DNA from: Cyclostephanos tholiformis
Taxonomy: Eukaryota; Bacillariophyta; Thalassiosirophyceae; Thalassiosirales; Thalassiosiraceae
Assembly: GCA_036939975.1 (NCBI GenBank)
Contig: JALLPB010000006.1
Coordinates: forward strand, 1-39,770
Direction of reading: 5' to 3'
Length of the DNA stretch: 39,770 nt
Shown here in pieces: positions 23,001 through 31,834 of this stretch. A program made the position numbers and the translations under genes. A model generated the notes under the pieces. The model ran no database searches and had not been told where the DNA came from. It was given only the letters and a program-made list of their open reading frames with translations. Position 1 is the stretch's first letter, and each line of letters begins with the position of its first letter.

Positions 23001-26000
23001 AATTCCTTCGAATCGTTTTGTGTCCTCTGGTAACTGCGATCGGATGTCCGCTGATGCCAAAAAGATGGATTCGAGTGACGCCCATGAACGAGAAACTACA
23101 AGCCACATCCTCAGTGTGTCATCTACCGTTCGCAATCGACTCTGCCATTGCACAACACGGTCCTTGAAGTACTCCATGAACTGGCCCATTCCATAGATAC
23201 CTTGCAGCTCCATTTGGTGAGATTCCATACTCTCAACCACCTCTTCACTTAAGCGAGGAATGAATATTTCAGTATCCTTATGTCTGGAGTAATTTAATTC
23301 CATAACTGACCACACCCCTTCGATTTCGGTCAACTTCTTTTCGATCTTTAGCTCTTTCATTGCTGTTTCGATGATATCCTCAATTTCTTGCTTCCGACAA
23401 TCAAGTTTGAGCAAGAGCATGTCGCAGAGAGTAAACTTGGGATCTGACGGGACTATTGACTTGGCATTGCACACCCGTGCGAGGGCTGTCCAATGACGTT
23501 CTCTTATGGCATCTGCATGAAGATCATTGACGAGGGGCAATACCGTTGCCATGACAGCCATGGAATCATCAATATCCCTGTAAACTTGCCACCCCTTCAT
23601 GGCAGGATTTGCGGATCCCATTTCTTTGAGCTGCTTCCGGAGACGTTTATTCTTATCCTCGAGATCAACTGCGTCCACAATATGCCATAATTCCCTCCCC
23701 CAGCCTTCATGAACGCTACTAACAACTTCCTTGAATTTCCAAAGCAGGATAAGTTGCTTAATTTCGCTGCGACTCTCACCAATTTCTGGGTAGGTCATTG
23801 GCTGCAACTCAAACAAATCTTCAAGCTCGCGGAATTTTTCGATCTGCACCTCGAGTTGATCGAGCTTGGAAGTGAATGAATTAATTACATCAAACGCAGT
23901 CGAGCAGCTGCCTTCAAACTTAAACGGAGCTTGGGAGCGGAAATCCCCACGGAATTTCCTGATTGAAAGGTAAAATTGGTCCAGATCGAGCTTCAGAGCG
24001 TCAAGCGCGGCCATTTGCATCGGCATGATGTTTTCCTTCTTTTTGAATGTCTTTTTCACGACTGCTTCCCACGCAAGTGGCGCCTCTTCCAAAAAGTTTT
24101 GCACCGTTTGGCCTGCAACCGTGTCATTTGATACATCGACACCATAACGTCGAAGAATTTGAACGCAGTCCCTCTGAGGACCAAATAGTTCAGGCACTGA
24201 ATCCGTTTTGAGCCTCACATCCCGAATGATAGACATCGCTCTCATCAATTCATCCGATTGTTTGCCTTGTGATTCATCGACTTGTCGGCTCAACCCTTGA
24301 TTGACAGATTCCATGAATTTGTGGAGATCTGACAACGTTGCAACTATCGAACCACGCATGTGAGAGGTGAAAAGGTTGATCCATTTCGAAGCAAAGAGTG
24401 AAACGTCTCTTTTCGCTGGAGCGATGTCGATTCTCAACCAGCCGATATCAGATGAACCCTGGACCTTCGCCACATCCGTTTGCGCGTCGACGCACTTCTG
24501 AATCGCCTTATCAAATTTGTCCAAGTCCAACAGTCTCGTCCCGTGCTCGGTAATAATTGTCGCATTGTCGCAGAAATCCTTGAAGTAGGATGTGAGGTCG
24601 GTCTCCCAAAGATACGAGTATTTATCGAAATTCATCCTGAGATCATGACATTTATTATCGTTTGTGGCAATGGTCTCAGATATCAATGCCAGCATATTGT
24701 TGATTGCAGAATCTGAGTGCATTTCTCCTACATATGTCCCTTCAGCATCAAGCCTCTTAAAAAGCGTCATCGTTTGAAAGAAAGAGTCGATCACATTGTC
24801 AATCATATCTGTCATGCCAATCCTGCTTGCAACGTGGCCGAGAGGGGGCTGAAAATTGATGCCATCTGCTCCATGAATAACGAGCACGATTTCAAACAGT
24901 GGCAGTCGCCCATCCCTTCGGATCGATTCCGGGTTGATTTGATCAAGCAAAAACTCGAGTGACGTCAGTATGGCTGAAGTCAGTCCACTTATGATGACGC
25001 TATTGACGAATTCCACATAGCATTTCCATTCGACGGATCCTTTCGAAACCTTCAGCACTTTGTTCGTTTCATTCAGCAAAGCGTGTATTTGATCGCCATC
25101 GTCCTTGATTTTGGAAAAGTTCGAAGTCTGCATAGACTTGAATGTCCGTTCGAATTCTTCTTTCTCCATCGGTTTTATTTTTCGCTCGATCATAGGCCTG
25201 TCCCACTTGTTGACAATATTTTGGATAGCGCCCAAGTTGTCTTTCATTGTCTTCAAAATTCCATGAACTATTTTCACTTGCACCATGGAATCTTCTATGA
25301 ACTCGGTTACCCCGTCAGATTGCCAGTTCAATGTGTCGAGACCCGGCTGAATAGTTTCGTCGATTTTCGCCAAATATGGATCGATGAGTGGCTTCTCCAC
25401 TGGCAACAAGCTGTCCAGGACAGAGTTGTTCATGTTAACGATGAGATCTAAGTTGCCAGTCCGTGCACGAAAAGTGTCAGCGGATCGGAATATTCTCAGC
25501 GCAGAGTCAGGCACTGAAAGCCCGAGGAGAAGGAAGTACTTGACCTCGCGCAGGAGTCTCACAAGCGCTGGATCGAAATTCGTGACAAGCTTTCGCGATT
25601 CTTCCATCCTCCGTAATAAATGCAATTCAAGCTTGGCGCCTGTAATCGTCTCGACTTCATGTCCCCACTCTTTGACCTTTTGTCTTTCGAAATCGAGGAA
25701 CGACGATATAATGGCTCTCTGTACTTTGATCACCTCTTTAGCCTCCTCGCGATCGAGGATATTGCGATCCAATTCCTGCATTTTTTCCATAGGAATTTCA
25801 GCTCTCGCGATAAGCCCCTGGCACCATGTCAAAGCACCACTGATCGGAGGGAGGTTTCGAAATGTTTCCTTCGGGGGGCTACATCGATATTTGAGGAACT
25901 CCTCTTGAATCGCCTTCAGATCTTTTCCGTAGGACTGAATAAGAGCGATTTGTTTCACCTCCACTTCGTCTTGGATTATCGGCCGATCAAGCAGTTGCTT

Positions 26001-27657
26001 ATCGAAAATTTCCACCAGTTTAAAGCGGCCGTAGACAGTTTCGCAGTCATCAAGAGCGAGGCCGATGACGGCTGCAAGTCTTCGCTCTATTTCCTTCACA
26101 AATTTTCGGAATTTAGAGTATTCATTGTCGAACTGAACAGCTTTGATGTCCATGATGTCATACTCCAAATTCTTCACTGCGTCCACTGAGGTTTGGAAGT
26201 CGTCCTTAATTTCTTGCATTGTGGACGTGAGTGTGCTGCCTTTCGTCCCACCAATCTCCACCTTAGCGAGTTTTGAGAACTGAATGATCGTTTTTGTTAG
26301 ATCCAGAATATCATTACTCCTCTCGATAAAGCAGTCGAGACGGGCGAACAAGGCGCCATTCTGAATTGTCCACGGATTCTGTGGGCACTCGTTTGCAACT
26401 CTCATCTTGTAATGAAAGTATGCGCTTTTGAAATTACCACACACTTTCAACACCAGTAAAAGTTGGTCGACCACTAAGTTGGCCTCCTCGTTCTTGATGT
26501 ACGTGAAAATTTGCTCCCCTGATATAAAATGGCAGGCTTGGTCAATTATTGCGTTGCAAATTTCTCGAATCAGAATTACAAGTCTGCTGGGGGTGTTGTA
26601 ATAGACGGAATGCTTCCAAATTAGCATGATAGTGTGCAGGATAGGCTTAAACGTGGCTGAAGTGTTCACAAAGTCGTCCTCCATCAATTTATTCACCCAT
26701 TTCTTCAGGGCTTTGAGCTGCTTCATGTTGTCATTGGCTTCGAGTCGTGCGGCATAGACCTCCTTGCATATCCTGGCAAACGCAATGCAATACGTGGACT
26801 TGGCTCCATCTAGAGCTTCGAGTACCCGACGAGTTTCAGCGTTTTGAAGCTGGTCAAAAATTGAGTTGAGGTTGTTCGCCTTATTCTTCCAAAACAAAAT
26901 CTCCACATCGGGCGTTGGGTGAAATCCAAGTTTGAGTTGCTCCTCGGGATCTTGCTTCAGTACATTCTTGATCTGTTTTGTCCAGGTAATGATGGAACTC
27001 TCCAAAAGCGCTATACGGTTGGTAGATTCAGTTAAGGAGCAACTGCCCTCGTATGGCGGTGTGGGCAGTCTAGTTTCTCCCTTCACATGTCCGCAAAGAA
27101 TAACCGACGATGAAAGAAACGAATGAAAGCAGTCAGTTATATCTCTGCTTGTGAGATTCCCCCAGCTCATCTGATTCATTTGGTTGAAGAGCACCGGGAG
27201 AAACACCTTCGTCGAGATCAACTCCATGTTTTCGAAAGAGGACATCCCGCTGATTTCGTCAACAAATGTGCAAGAATGAACATTCGCTTCTGTCAATATG
27301 TCCGCCGTCTTAGATATTGCCAAACACTTCGTCTTCGACATTTTCGGCATTGTCGTGACAATTTTTAGATTGTCTGGAATCAGAATACATTTGACATTTT
27401 TGCTAGAGAAGAATTGCTCAAGAATTTCGCTGAAGATGATGTAGCAAATGTCTTTGTTGAGCCAATAAAAAGTCAAAGTTAACCTTGATGACGGCGGTCC
27501 GGGGCAGATTCGCTCACCTTGTGGCTTCTGTTCGAAAGAGTTTATCGAATTTTTCCCCCGGAGAGAGCTTGGAGTACGTCGAAAAAACGCATTGAACAAC
27601 GTGTCTGACCCTGGCGTCATCCCAGAACTTCGCAGCTTGGCCACTGTCTGCCACCAT
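14010..27657 (-). CDS. Outer-arm axonemal dynein heavy chain, beta type (DNAH9/11/17-like)
   Basis: This ATP-driven motor heavy chain of ciliary outer dynein arms slides microtubule doublets. The model has exon 1 (27657-27518), an 88-nt intron and exon 2 (27429-14010), giving 4519 residues, the usual length. The tail (DHC_N1) covers about 170-750 and the linker (DHC_N2) about 1100-1750. P-loops are at 1852 (GPAGTGKT, AAA1), 2154 (GPAGCAKT, AAA2), 2493 (GNAGTGKT, AAA3) and 2841 (GVGGSGKQ, AAA4); the AAA1 Walker B-like box is CFDEFNRI. Stalk coiled coils at about 3080-3180 and 3300-3370 flank the microtubule-binding domain (KNLGKPPAGVDKV). The C-terminus ends with the family's WTLAGVAL motif. 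FPRFYFVSSIALLDIL and VLPVLFNQMN near the N-terminus match beta-type chains (DNAH9 class) rather than gamma. Exon 2 is 13.4 kb without a stop. It implies a flagellated stage in the life cycle. Confidence 0.97.
27430..27517 (-). other. 88-nt intron 1 of the dynein gene
   Basis: The minus strand reads ACAAG|GTGAGCG at 27518/27517 and ATCTTCAG|CGAAATTC at 27430/27429. Joining gives codons ACA AGC GAA ATT, that is ...LFRTEAT-S-EILEQFFSSK, in frame with the 13.4-kb exon (140 + 13420 nt is divisible by 3). A CTCAAC branch-like site lies upstream of the acceptor. The unspliced long frame has no ATG at its 5' end; its first possible start codon there is GTG. Confidence 0.88.
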
Positions 27658-27854
27658 CGTGTTTACAAGTCTTGGAGCGTTCGCAAAAGTTGCCGTTTCG
27701 AAAAAAACGGAGATGAATACGGCTTCTCGAAGTCTCGGGAGAGTCTCTGAGGAAAAAACTATTTAAAAATTTGAAACTGCCCGAATCCCTCTGCCCCCTG
27801 CAGAACGAGTCATCTTCCCCTGGTTCAGTCCGGAGCGCAACAATTACTTGTGTC
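27658..27854 (-). promoter_or_regulatory. Short intergenic region between CoaE and dynein (dynein upstream region)
   Basis: About 200 bp separate the CoaE stop from the dynein ATG on the same strand. The region must hold the CoaE 3' end and the dynein promoter and 5' UTR. In the dynein frame the nearest upstream stop is TAA in an AT-rich patch (about 27762), with no ATG in between, which supports the start at 27657. No proven elements were identified. Confidence 0.5.
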
Positions 27855-28907
27855 TTAGTTTAAGGTGTATTGCTGCCTCAAGAGGAATCCAGCAAGTCCA
27901 ATGACCAACCAAGACAGTTCAATGCCACGTTGTTGTCCCGCCACGACGTCGGCTACCTCTCTTTTCACCTGCAGTACTTGATTTTTCAACGATTTAAGAC
28001 TTCCATCATTCCGTATAACCATGTGAGATTTTCTCGCCTTTTCCTCCACTGGAATTTGACACGCAATGCGCTGCCTGCATTGCTCTAATGTTAAGTCTAG
28101 ATTTCGATGTTGCAATCTTTCCAATTGCAGCGTTGAGTTGCAGGTAACTACAATAATTGTCCCAAACAGAATCCGCATCGGCAATCCTCCCTCAAAAAGA
28201 AGTGGGATATCAACGCAAATTACTCGCCGCTTTACGAATGATTTTGACATAGAGAGTCTTAGTCCTTCGATTACAATGCGCTTGAGCATGATTTTTCTGA
28301 TTTTTGGGTGTGTGATTGAGTTGAGCTTCCTTCGCTTTTGAGGATCACGAAATACCAAGTCTCCTAGCTTGCGTCGATCAATAACAGGACATGAGTTATT
28401 CTCACCCTCGTTTTTTGTTAAAATACCAGCTCCAAACTCAGAAACTAAACGATCATAGACAGAGTCGTTTTGGGCCAACTTTTCTGGCAGTAAAATGTCG
28501 TGTGCAATTCCATCCAAATCTATGATGACAAATTCAGTCTCGGCGTCGTCCCGTAATGACTGAAATAAGTTAGAAACAGTCGATTTTCCCGTCGCAATTC
28601 CTCCTGTTATACCCACTGGCTGCAGCGCAGCTCCGATAACTGTGCCTATCACGAAGACAACAATTTGCATCACGAATGATATCAACATCCCCGGACTGAC
28701 TCGATCTTTTAATGTTCCATCGAGCCCAAGAATGAATGAAACTGAAAAATAGGCTATCGCCATTTTGGCGACGATGTTTCGCAGCCTTGCGTGGGGATGG
28801 CTGCGTCGAGATAAACGTTCTGTAACAGCTCCAACGACAACTCCGGTAGTGACAAGAACAAAATCCGTAGCCAACATCCGAAACATTGACAAGAAAATTT
28901 CATCCAT
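27855..28907 (-). CDS. coaE: Dephospho-CoA kinase with N-terminal membrane segments
   Basis: It catalyses the last step of CoA synthesis, ATP-dependent phosphorylation of dephospho-CoA. After about 100 residues the kinase core begins with the P-loop VGITGGIATGKSTVSNLF. It continues with IIDLDGIAHDIL, VSEFGAGIL, IDRRKLGDLVF, NSITHPKIRKIML, VDIPLLFEGG and CNSTLQLERLQHRN, all in family order. The ATG at 28907 gives 350 residues. An in-frame ATG at 29021 would add 38, but that stretch is CA-rich and looks like 5' UTR. Unusual are two or three hydrophobic stretches before the P-loop (MLATDFVLVTTGVVVGAV, MAIAYFSVSFILGL, LISFVMQIVVFVIGTVIGAA) and a hydrophobic C-terminal end (LSWLVIGLAGFLL). Membrane attachment to mitochondrion, ER or plastid envelope is inferred. 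A missed intron at CTGCAG|CCAGTG is an alternative. Confidence 0.92.
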   Translation of the reverse strand: MDEIFLSMFRMLATDFVLVTTGVVVGAVTERLSRRSHPHARLRNIVAKMAIAYFSVSFILGLDGTLKDRVSPGMLISFVMQIVVFVIGTVIGAALQPVGITGGIATGKSTVSNLFQSLRDDAETEFVIIDLDGIAHDILLPEKLAQNDSVYDRLVSEFGAGILTKNEGENNSCPVIDRRKLGDLVFRDPQKRRKLNSITHPKIRKIMLKRIVIEGLRLSMSKSFVKRRVICVDIPLLFEGGLPMRILFGTIIVVTCNSTLQLERLQHRNLDLTLEQCRQRIACQIPVEEKARKSHMVIRNDGSLKSLKNQVLQVKREVADVVAGQQRGIELSWLVIGLAGFLLRQQYTLN

Positions 28908-29269
28908 CACGTTGCATGCCTGTGTTTTTATTTTTGATGTGTGTGTTATTTGTTGTGGAGGCCGCGGCCGCGCCGGCGAGTACAAGTCATGAGGAATGGA
29001 AGGACGAAGAGAGTACAACATACCCCCCCTACCCTCCCTACTCCTACACTTGTTGTTGTTGTGCTCCTACACTACCGTGAAAACTGAAAACAACATAGTA
29101 GAGTATTATGTTACCTACGATAGGTATTAATCGCCAACAACACAAAAGGGTACCCCCTCTATCCAACCACAAGAATAATACTCATTCATCACCACCAAAC
29201 CGTCCCCTCTGATACTCATGCCTTACACTTACAGAGATTCTCCTTACGCAACAGCCTGAGTGAAGAAGA
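28908..29269. promoter_or_regulatory. Divergent promoter region, CoaE (-) and TerC (+)
   Basis: The 362 bp between divergent starts must serve both genes. On the CoaE side the sequence is CA-rich leader-like. On the TerC side it is CT/AC-rich (CTTACACTTACAGAGATTCT) up to the ATG at 29270. A CGCGGCCGCG-rich patch lies around 28963-28975. No specific factor site can be claimed. Confidence 0.45.
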
Positions 29270-30513
29270 ATGACGAAATTAGGACGTCCATCCCTGGCAG
29301 CAGCACTTGTCTTCCTGTTCGCTTGCGTGGGCTCATTTGATATCGTTGATTCATTCCGTCCGTCAGCACTAGTGTCATCATCATCATCTGCGCATCAATG
29401 CAGCAACAAAAGATTTTTCCCCAATAGCTTCATCGCCGCGTTGCAATTGACGCCGCATTTAAATTCCAAGCTCAGAGCCAAGTCAGAAGATAGAGATGGG
29501 AGGAGTATGAATTTACTGGAGCCTGGAACATTTCCAACAATCATAGTTGATGATCCGCCGCAGGAGGAAATCTATCAAGAAGCTATCGGGCGAACACTTT
29601 TATGGGTTGGGCTCGCAGCAATCTTTGGCGCGGGTCTCGCAGTTGTCGTGAGCCCCGAAGCCTCTGAACAATTTTTTGCGGGATATTTGGTCGAGCAGAG
29701 TCTAAGCGTTGACAATCTCTTTGTATTCTTACTTTTGTTCGAATACTTCCGTGTCCCCTTGGCCAGTCAAGACCGTGTGCTCAACTGGGGAATTTACGGC
29801 GCGATCGTGATGAGAGCGTTTATGATTGGCGTCGGCGCGGCTGCTCTTGAGAGATTCCATGCTATTTTACTAGTTTTCGCGGCTATCCTTGTTTATAGCT
29901 CGGCAAAAACTCTCCTCCCTGGAGGTGATGATGACGAAGGAGAAGATTTTAGTGATAACGCAGTCATCAAATTTAGTCGAGGTCTCATCGATTCAACTGA
30001 TAACTTTGACGGGAGCAACTTTTTCACCGTAATTGATGGAGTGAAAAAAGCAACACCGTTGTTCATTTGTATGATAGCTCTGGAAATTAGTGATGTTGTG
30101 TTTGCAGTAGATAGTGTACCGGCTGTATTTGGAGTTACATCGGTAAGCATAGCTGCATTTATATTGTTCGCCTCCACCACGTCTTTTTTTGGTTTCTGAC
30201 ATCTGCTCTTTGTAACTACAACGTTGTGGCGTATAACATTCTATCCCAGAATCCTCTTATAGTTTTCACCTCAAACATGTTTGCAATCATGGGGCTGCGT
30301 AGTCTTTACACAATTCTGTCAAAAGCAGCTTCAGATCTAAAATACTTAGAACCCGCTGTTGCTATCATTCTCGGGTTTATTGGCTCAAAAATGATTGCTG
30401 AGTATTTTGGTGTTGAAATCCGAACTGAGGTCGCCCTAGGAGTTGTAGCTTTCTTTCTATCAGGGGGTGTGGGATTATCTATCTTGGAGAAAAGGCAAGA
30501 GGATGCAGTCTAG
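29270..30513 (+). CDS. TerC family integral membrane protein, plastid-targeted
   Basis: The model is exon 1 at 29270-30142 and exon 2 at 30250-30513, joined across a 107-nt intron (TCG|GTAAGC ... TATCCCAG|AATCCT). The junction reads VFGVTSNPLIVF, the conserved TerC box, giving 378 residues. Family motifs are SLSVDNLFVFLLLF (conserved DN in a membrane helix), IALEISDVVFAVDSVPAVFG, then TSNMFAIMGLRSLY and LGFIGSKM. TerC proteins are polytopic membrane proteins; bacterial members are linked to tellurite and metal-ion handling, and the Arabidopsis member is needed for thylakoid biogenesis. The N-terminus has a hydrophobic signal core (LAAALVFLFACVG), then VDSFRPS, resembling the F-containing cleavage motif of diatom bipartite plastid presequences. 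Plastid location is inferred. Without the intron the frame stops at 30197-30199 and loses the last helices. Confidence 0.93.
30143..30249 (+). other. 107-nt intron of the TerC gene
   Basis: The donor GTAAGC (30143) and acceptor TATCCCAG (30249) are canonical. Reading through the intron gives a stop soon after. Removing it restores the conserved family sequence with the frame kept. Confidence 0.93.
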
Positions 30514-30771
30514 CAAGCCCATAATGATTCCAATGTCGCCAGCGCTAGAGGATTTTTTATGGGGATATTCGTGGTGTTTATCCCACTAATAAGTATTAAC
30601 AAGTAACATAACATGTCTGACGACAATCTCTTTGGTCTGCATAACCGCGTAAAAGCAACGCGTGCCGCAGTTCGTAGCAAATAATCTCTTACTATGCTAA
30701 TACGTGCTGAGACTATGCGGAGATGAGGAGGGATGAATTCTGGTCCACCCAATCCTGAACAAAATTTATCA
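30514..30771. other. Convergent intergenic region, TerC and the ubiquitin-fold gene
   Basis: These 258 bp lie between two stop codons on opposite strands and must hold both 3' UTRs. I see no gene. Confidence 0.6.
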
Positions 30772-31461
30772 TTATGAGATGACACAAGAACATCCAGACG
30801 TTACAGGCTCTGATCCCCTCGCCCTAACCCCATCGACATTGCTTCCCGCTGATCCGGACACGCCAGGGTTAATTTTCGTTTGAGATCCCTTTTTACCAAC
30901 TAAATCAATATTTTCTGGTCTAACGGCAACATTAACAGGAGTCGGGTGTGTCTTAAACACTGGTATATCTGCAGCAGCTAAAGTTTTTGTGTCTGGCGAC
31001 AGCATGCCCTTCCCCATACATATCAGCCTAAGCTTGTCCCCGCCAGAGCATCCCGGCATGCCTTCGGATGAAGCGGACGTCAGTAATTTCATTTTCGCCA
31101 ATAGCATTTTTTGTGTAAGTAGATTGTTTAACAAATGTCGAATTCGGTCAATTATGGCACAATAAAATATCTCACCCTGAGGCCACAAAGAAAGCAGTGC
31201 CCCTTTCACTTCCCCCACTGTGTCTGACGGCTTGCATTCCAATACGACGTTGACTCCATCTCTATTTGCGAAGATAAACTTGAGAGTGATTTTGCTCGGG
31301 TCGTACACAAAATCCTTACTCACAATTCGCGGTTTCGCAGTCGGAGCAATGACAGGACATTCATCCCCGTCGCTAGACGTGTTTGTTTCCGCGTCGCCGA
31401 TTTCTAATGTCTTAGCGTCTCCTTGTAGTTCTCTAGCGTCGATTGCTCGGGGCTGGCTCAT
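30772..31461 (-). CDS. Membrane-anchored ubiquitin-fold protein (MUB/UBL3-like) with CaaX end
   Basis: A ubiquitin-like fold starts at KITLKFIFANRDGVNVVLEC. It continues with KPSDTVGEVKGALLSLWP, then LRLICMGKGMLSPDTKTL and TPVNVAVRPEN, matching the MUB/UBL3 family in order. The protein ends ...SGCSCVIS, whose last four residues (CVIS) form a CaaX prenylation box, with a second upstream Cys as in UBL3. Such proteins sit at the plasma membrane and can recruit ubiquitin E2 enzymes or sort cargo to vesicles. An in-frame intron of 114 nt (31062-31175) very likely separates WPQG from MPGCSGGDKLRL; removing it gives 191 residues and normal spacing within the fold. The start was chosen at MSQPRAIDAR (ATG at 31461). 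The longer upstream frame is AT-rich leader. Confidence 0.82.
   Translation of the reverse strand: MSQPRAIDARELQGDAKTLEIGDAETNTSSDGDECPVIAPTAKPRIVSKDFVYDPSKITLKFIFANRDGVNVVLECKPSDTVGEVKGALLSLWPQGEIFYCAIIDRIRHLLNNLLTQKMLLAKMKLLTSASSEGMPGCSGGDKLRLICMGKGMLSPDTKTLAAADIPVFKTHPTPVNVAVRPENIDLVGKKGSQTKINPGVSGSAGSNVDGVRARGSEPVTSGCSCVIS
31062..31175 (-). other. Probable 114-nt in-frame intron of the ubiquitin-fold gene
   Basis: The minus strand has CAGG|GTGAGATATTTT (31175) and CATCCGAAG|GCATGCCG (31062). The length is a multiple of three with no stop, so the frame stays open unspliced. That form would insert 38 residues (including CAIIDRIRHLLNNLL) into the middle of the ubiquitin fold. Confidence 0.75.
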
Positions 31462-31834
31462 AATATTATGGAACTGCCTGGTATGGTGTTTGGCGATAGG
31501 CAAGTCTCCTCTGCGTGACAAATAAAAAAAATAATAATTCGTCTTCTGGATGCCATAAGAGATGAGGGAATTGAGTAAAAAAAAAATTAATAACACGTCG
31601 GGTTTAAAGGAACCACTGGGATTTAAGAACCAGACACTAAATCTATCTAAATTAGTCAGAAAATTTAACACAGTAGTAGAATTACTTAAATAATCTTTTT
31701 ACTACTAGGTAGGTACCTGACATACCCAAAACTCGGTTATGGGCGGGGGGGTATTACCGGTAATGGGAGTGTCTGCGGGTATGGTAACCATCAAAGACGA
31801 CTGAGCGAGGGATGGTCCACACCTACTATCCGTC
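31462..31834. promoter_or_regulatory. Divergent promoter region, ubiquitin-fold gene (-) and peptidase gene (+)
   Basis: These 373 bp lie between divergent starts. The half near the ubiquitin-fold gene is AT-rich with A or T runs (around 31525-31600). The half near the peptidase is GC-richer with a G run (31742-31750). No specific site is claimed. Confidence 0.45.

Noticed and set aside
27642..27644. Start of the dynein protein at the beginning of the long open frame
   Set aside because: The codon is GTG and the leading residues are unlike dynein; an ATG-led exon with a canonical intron joins in frame.
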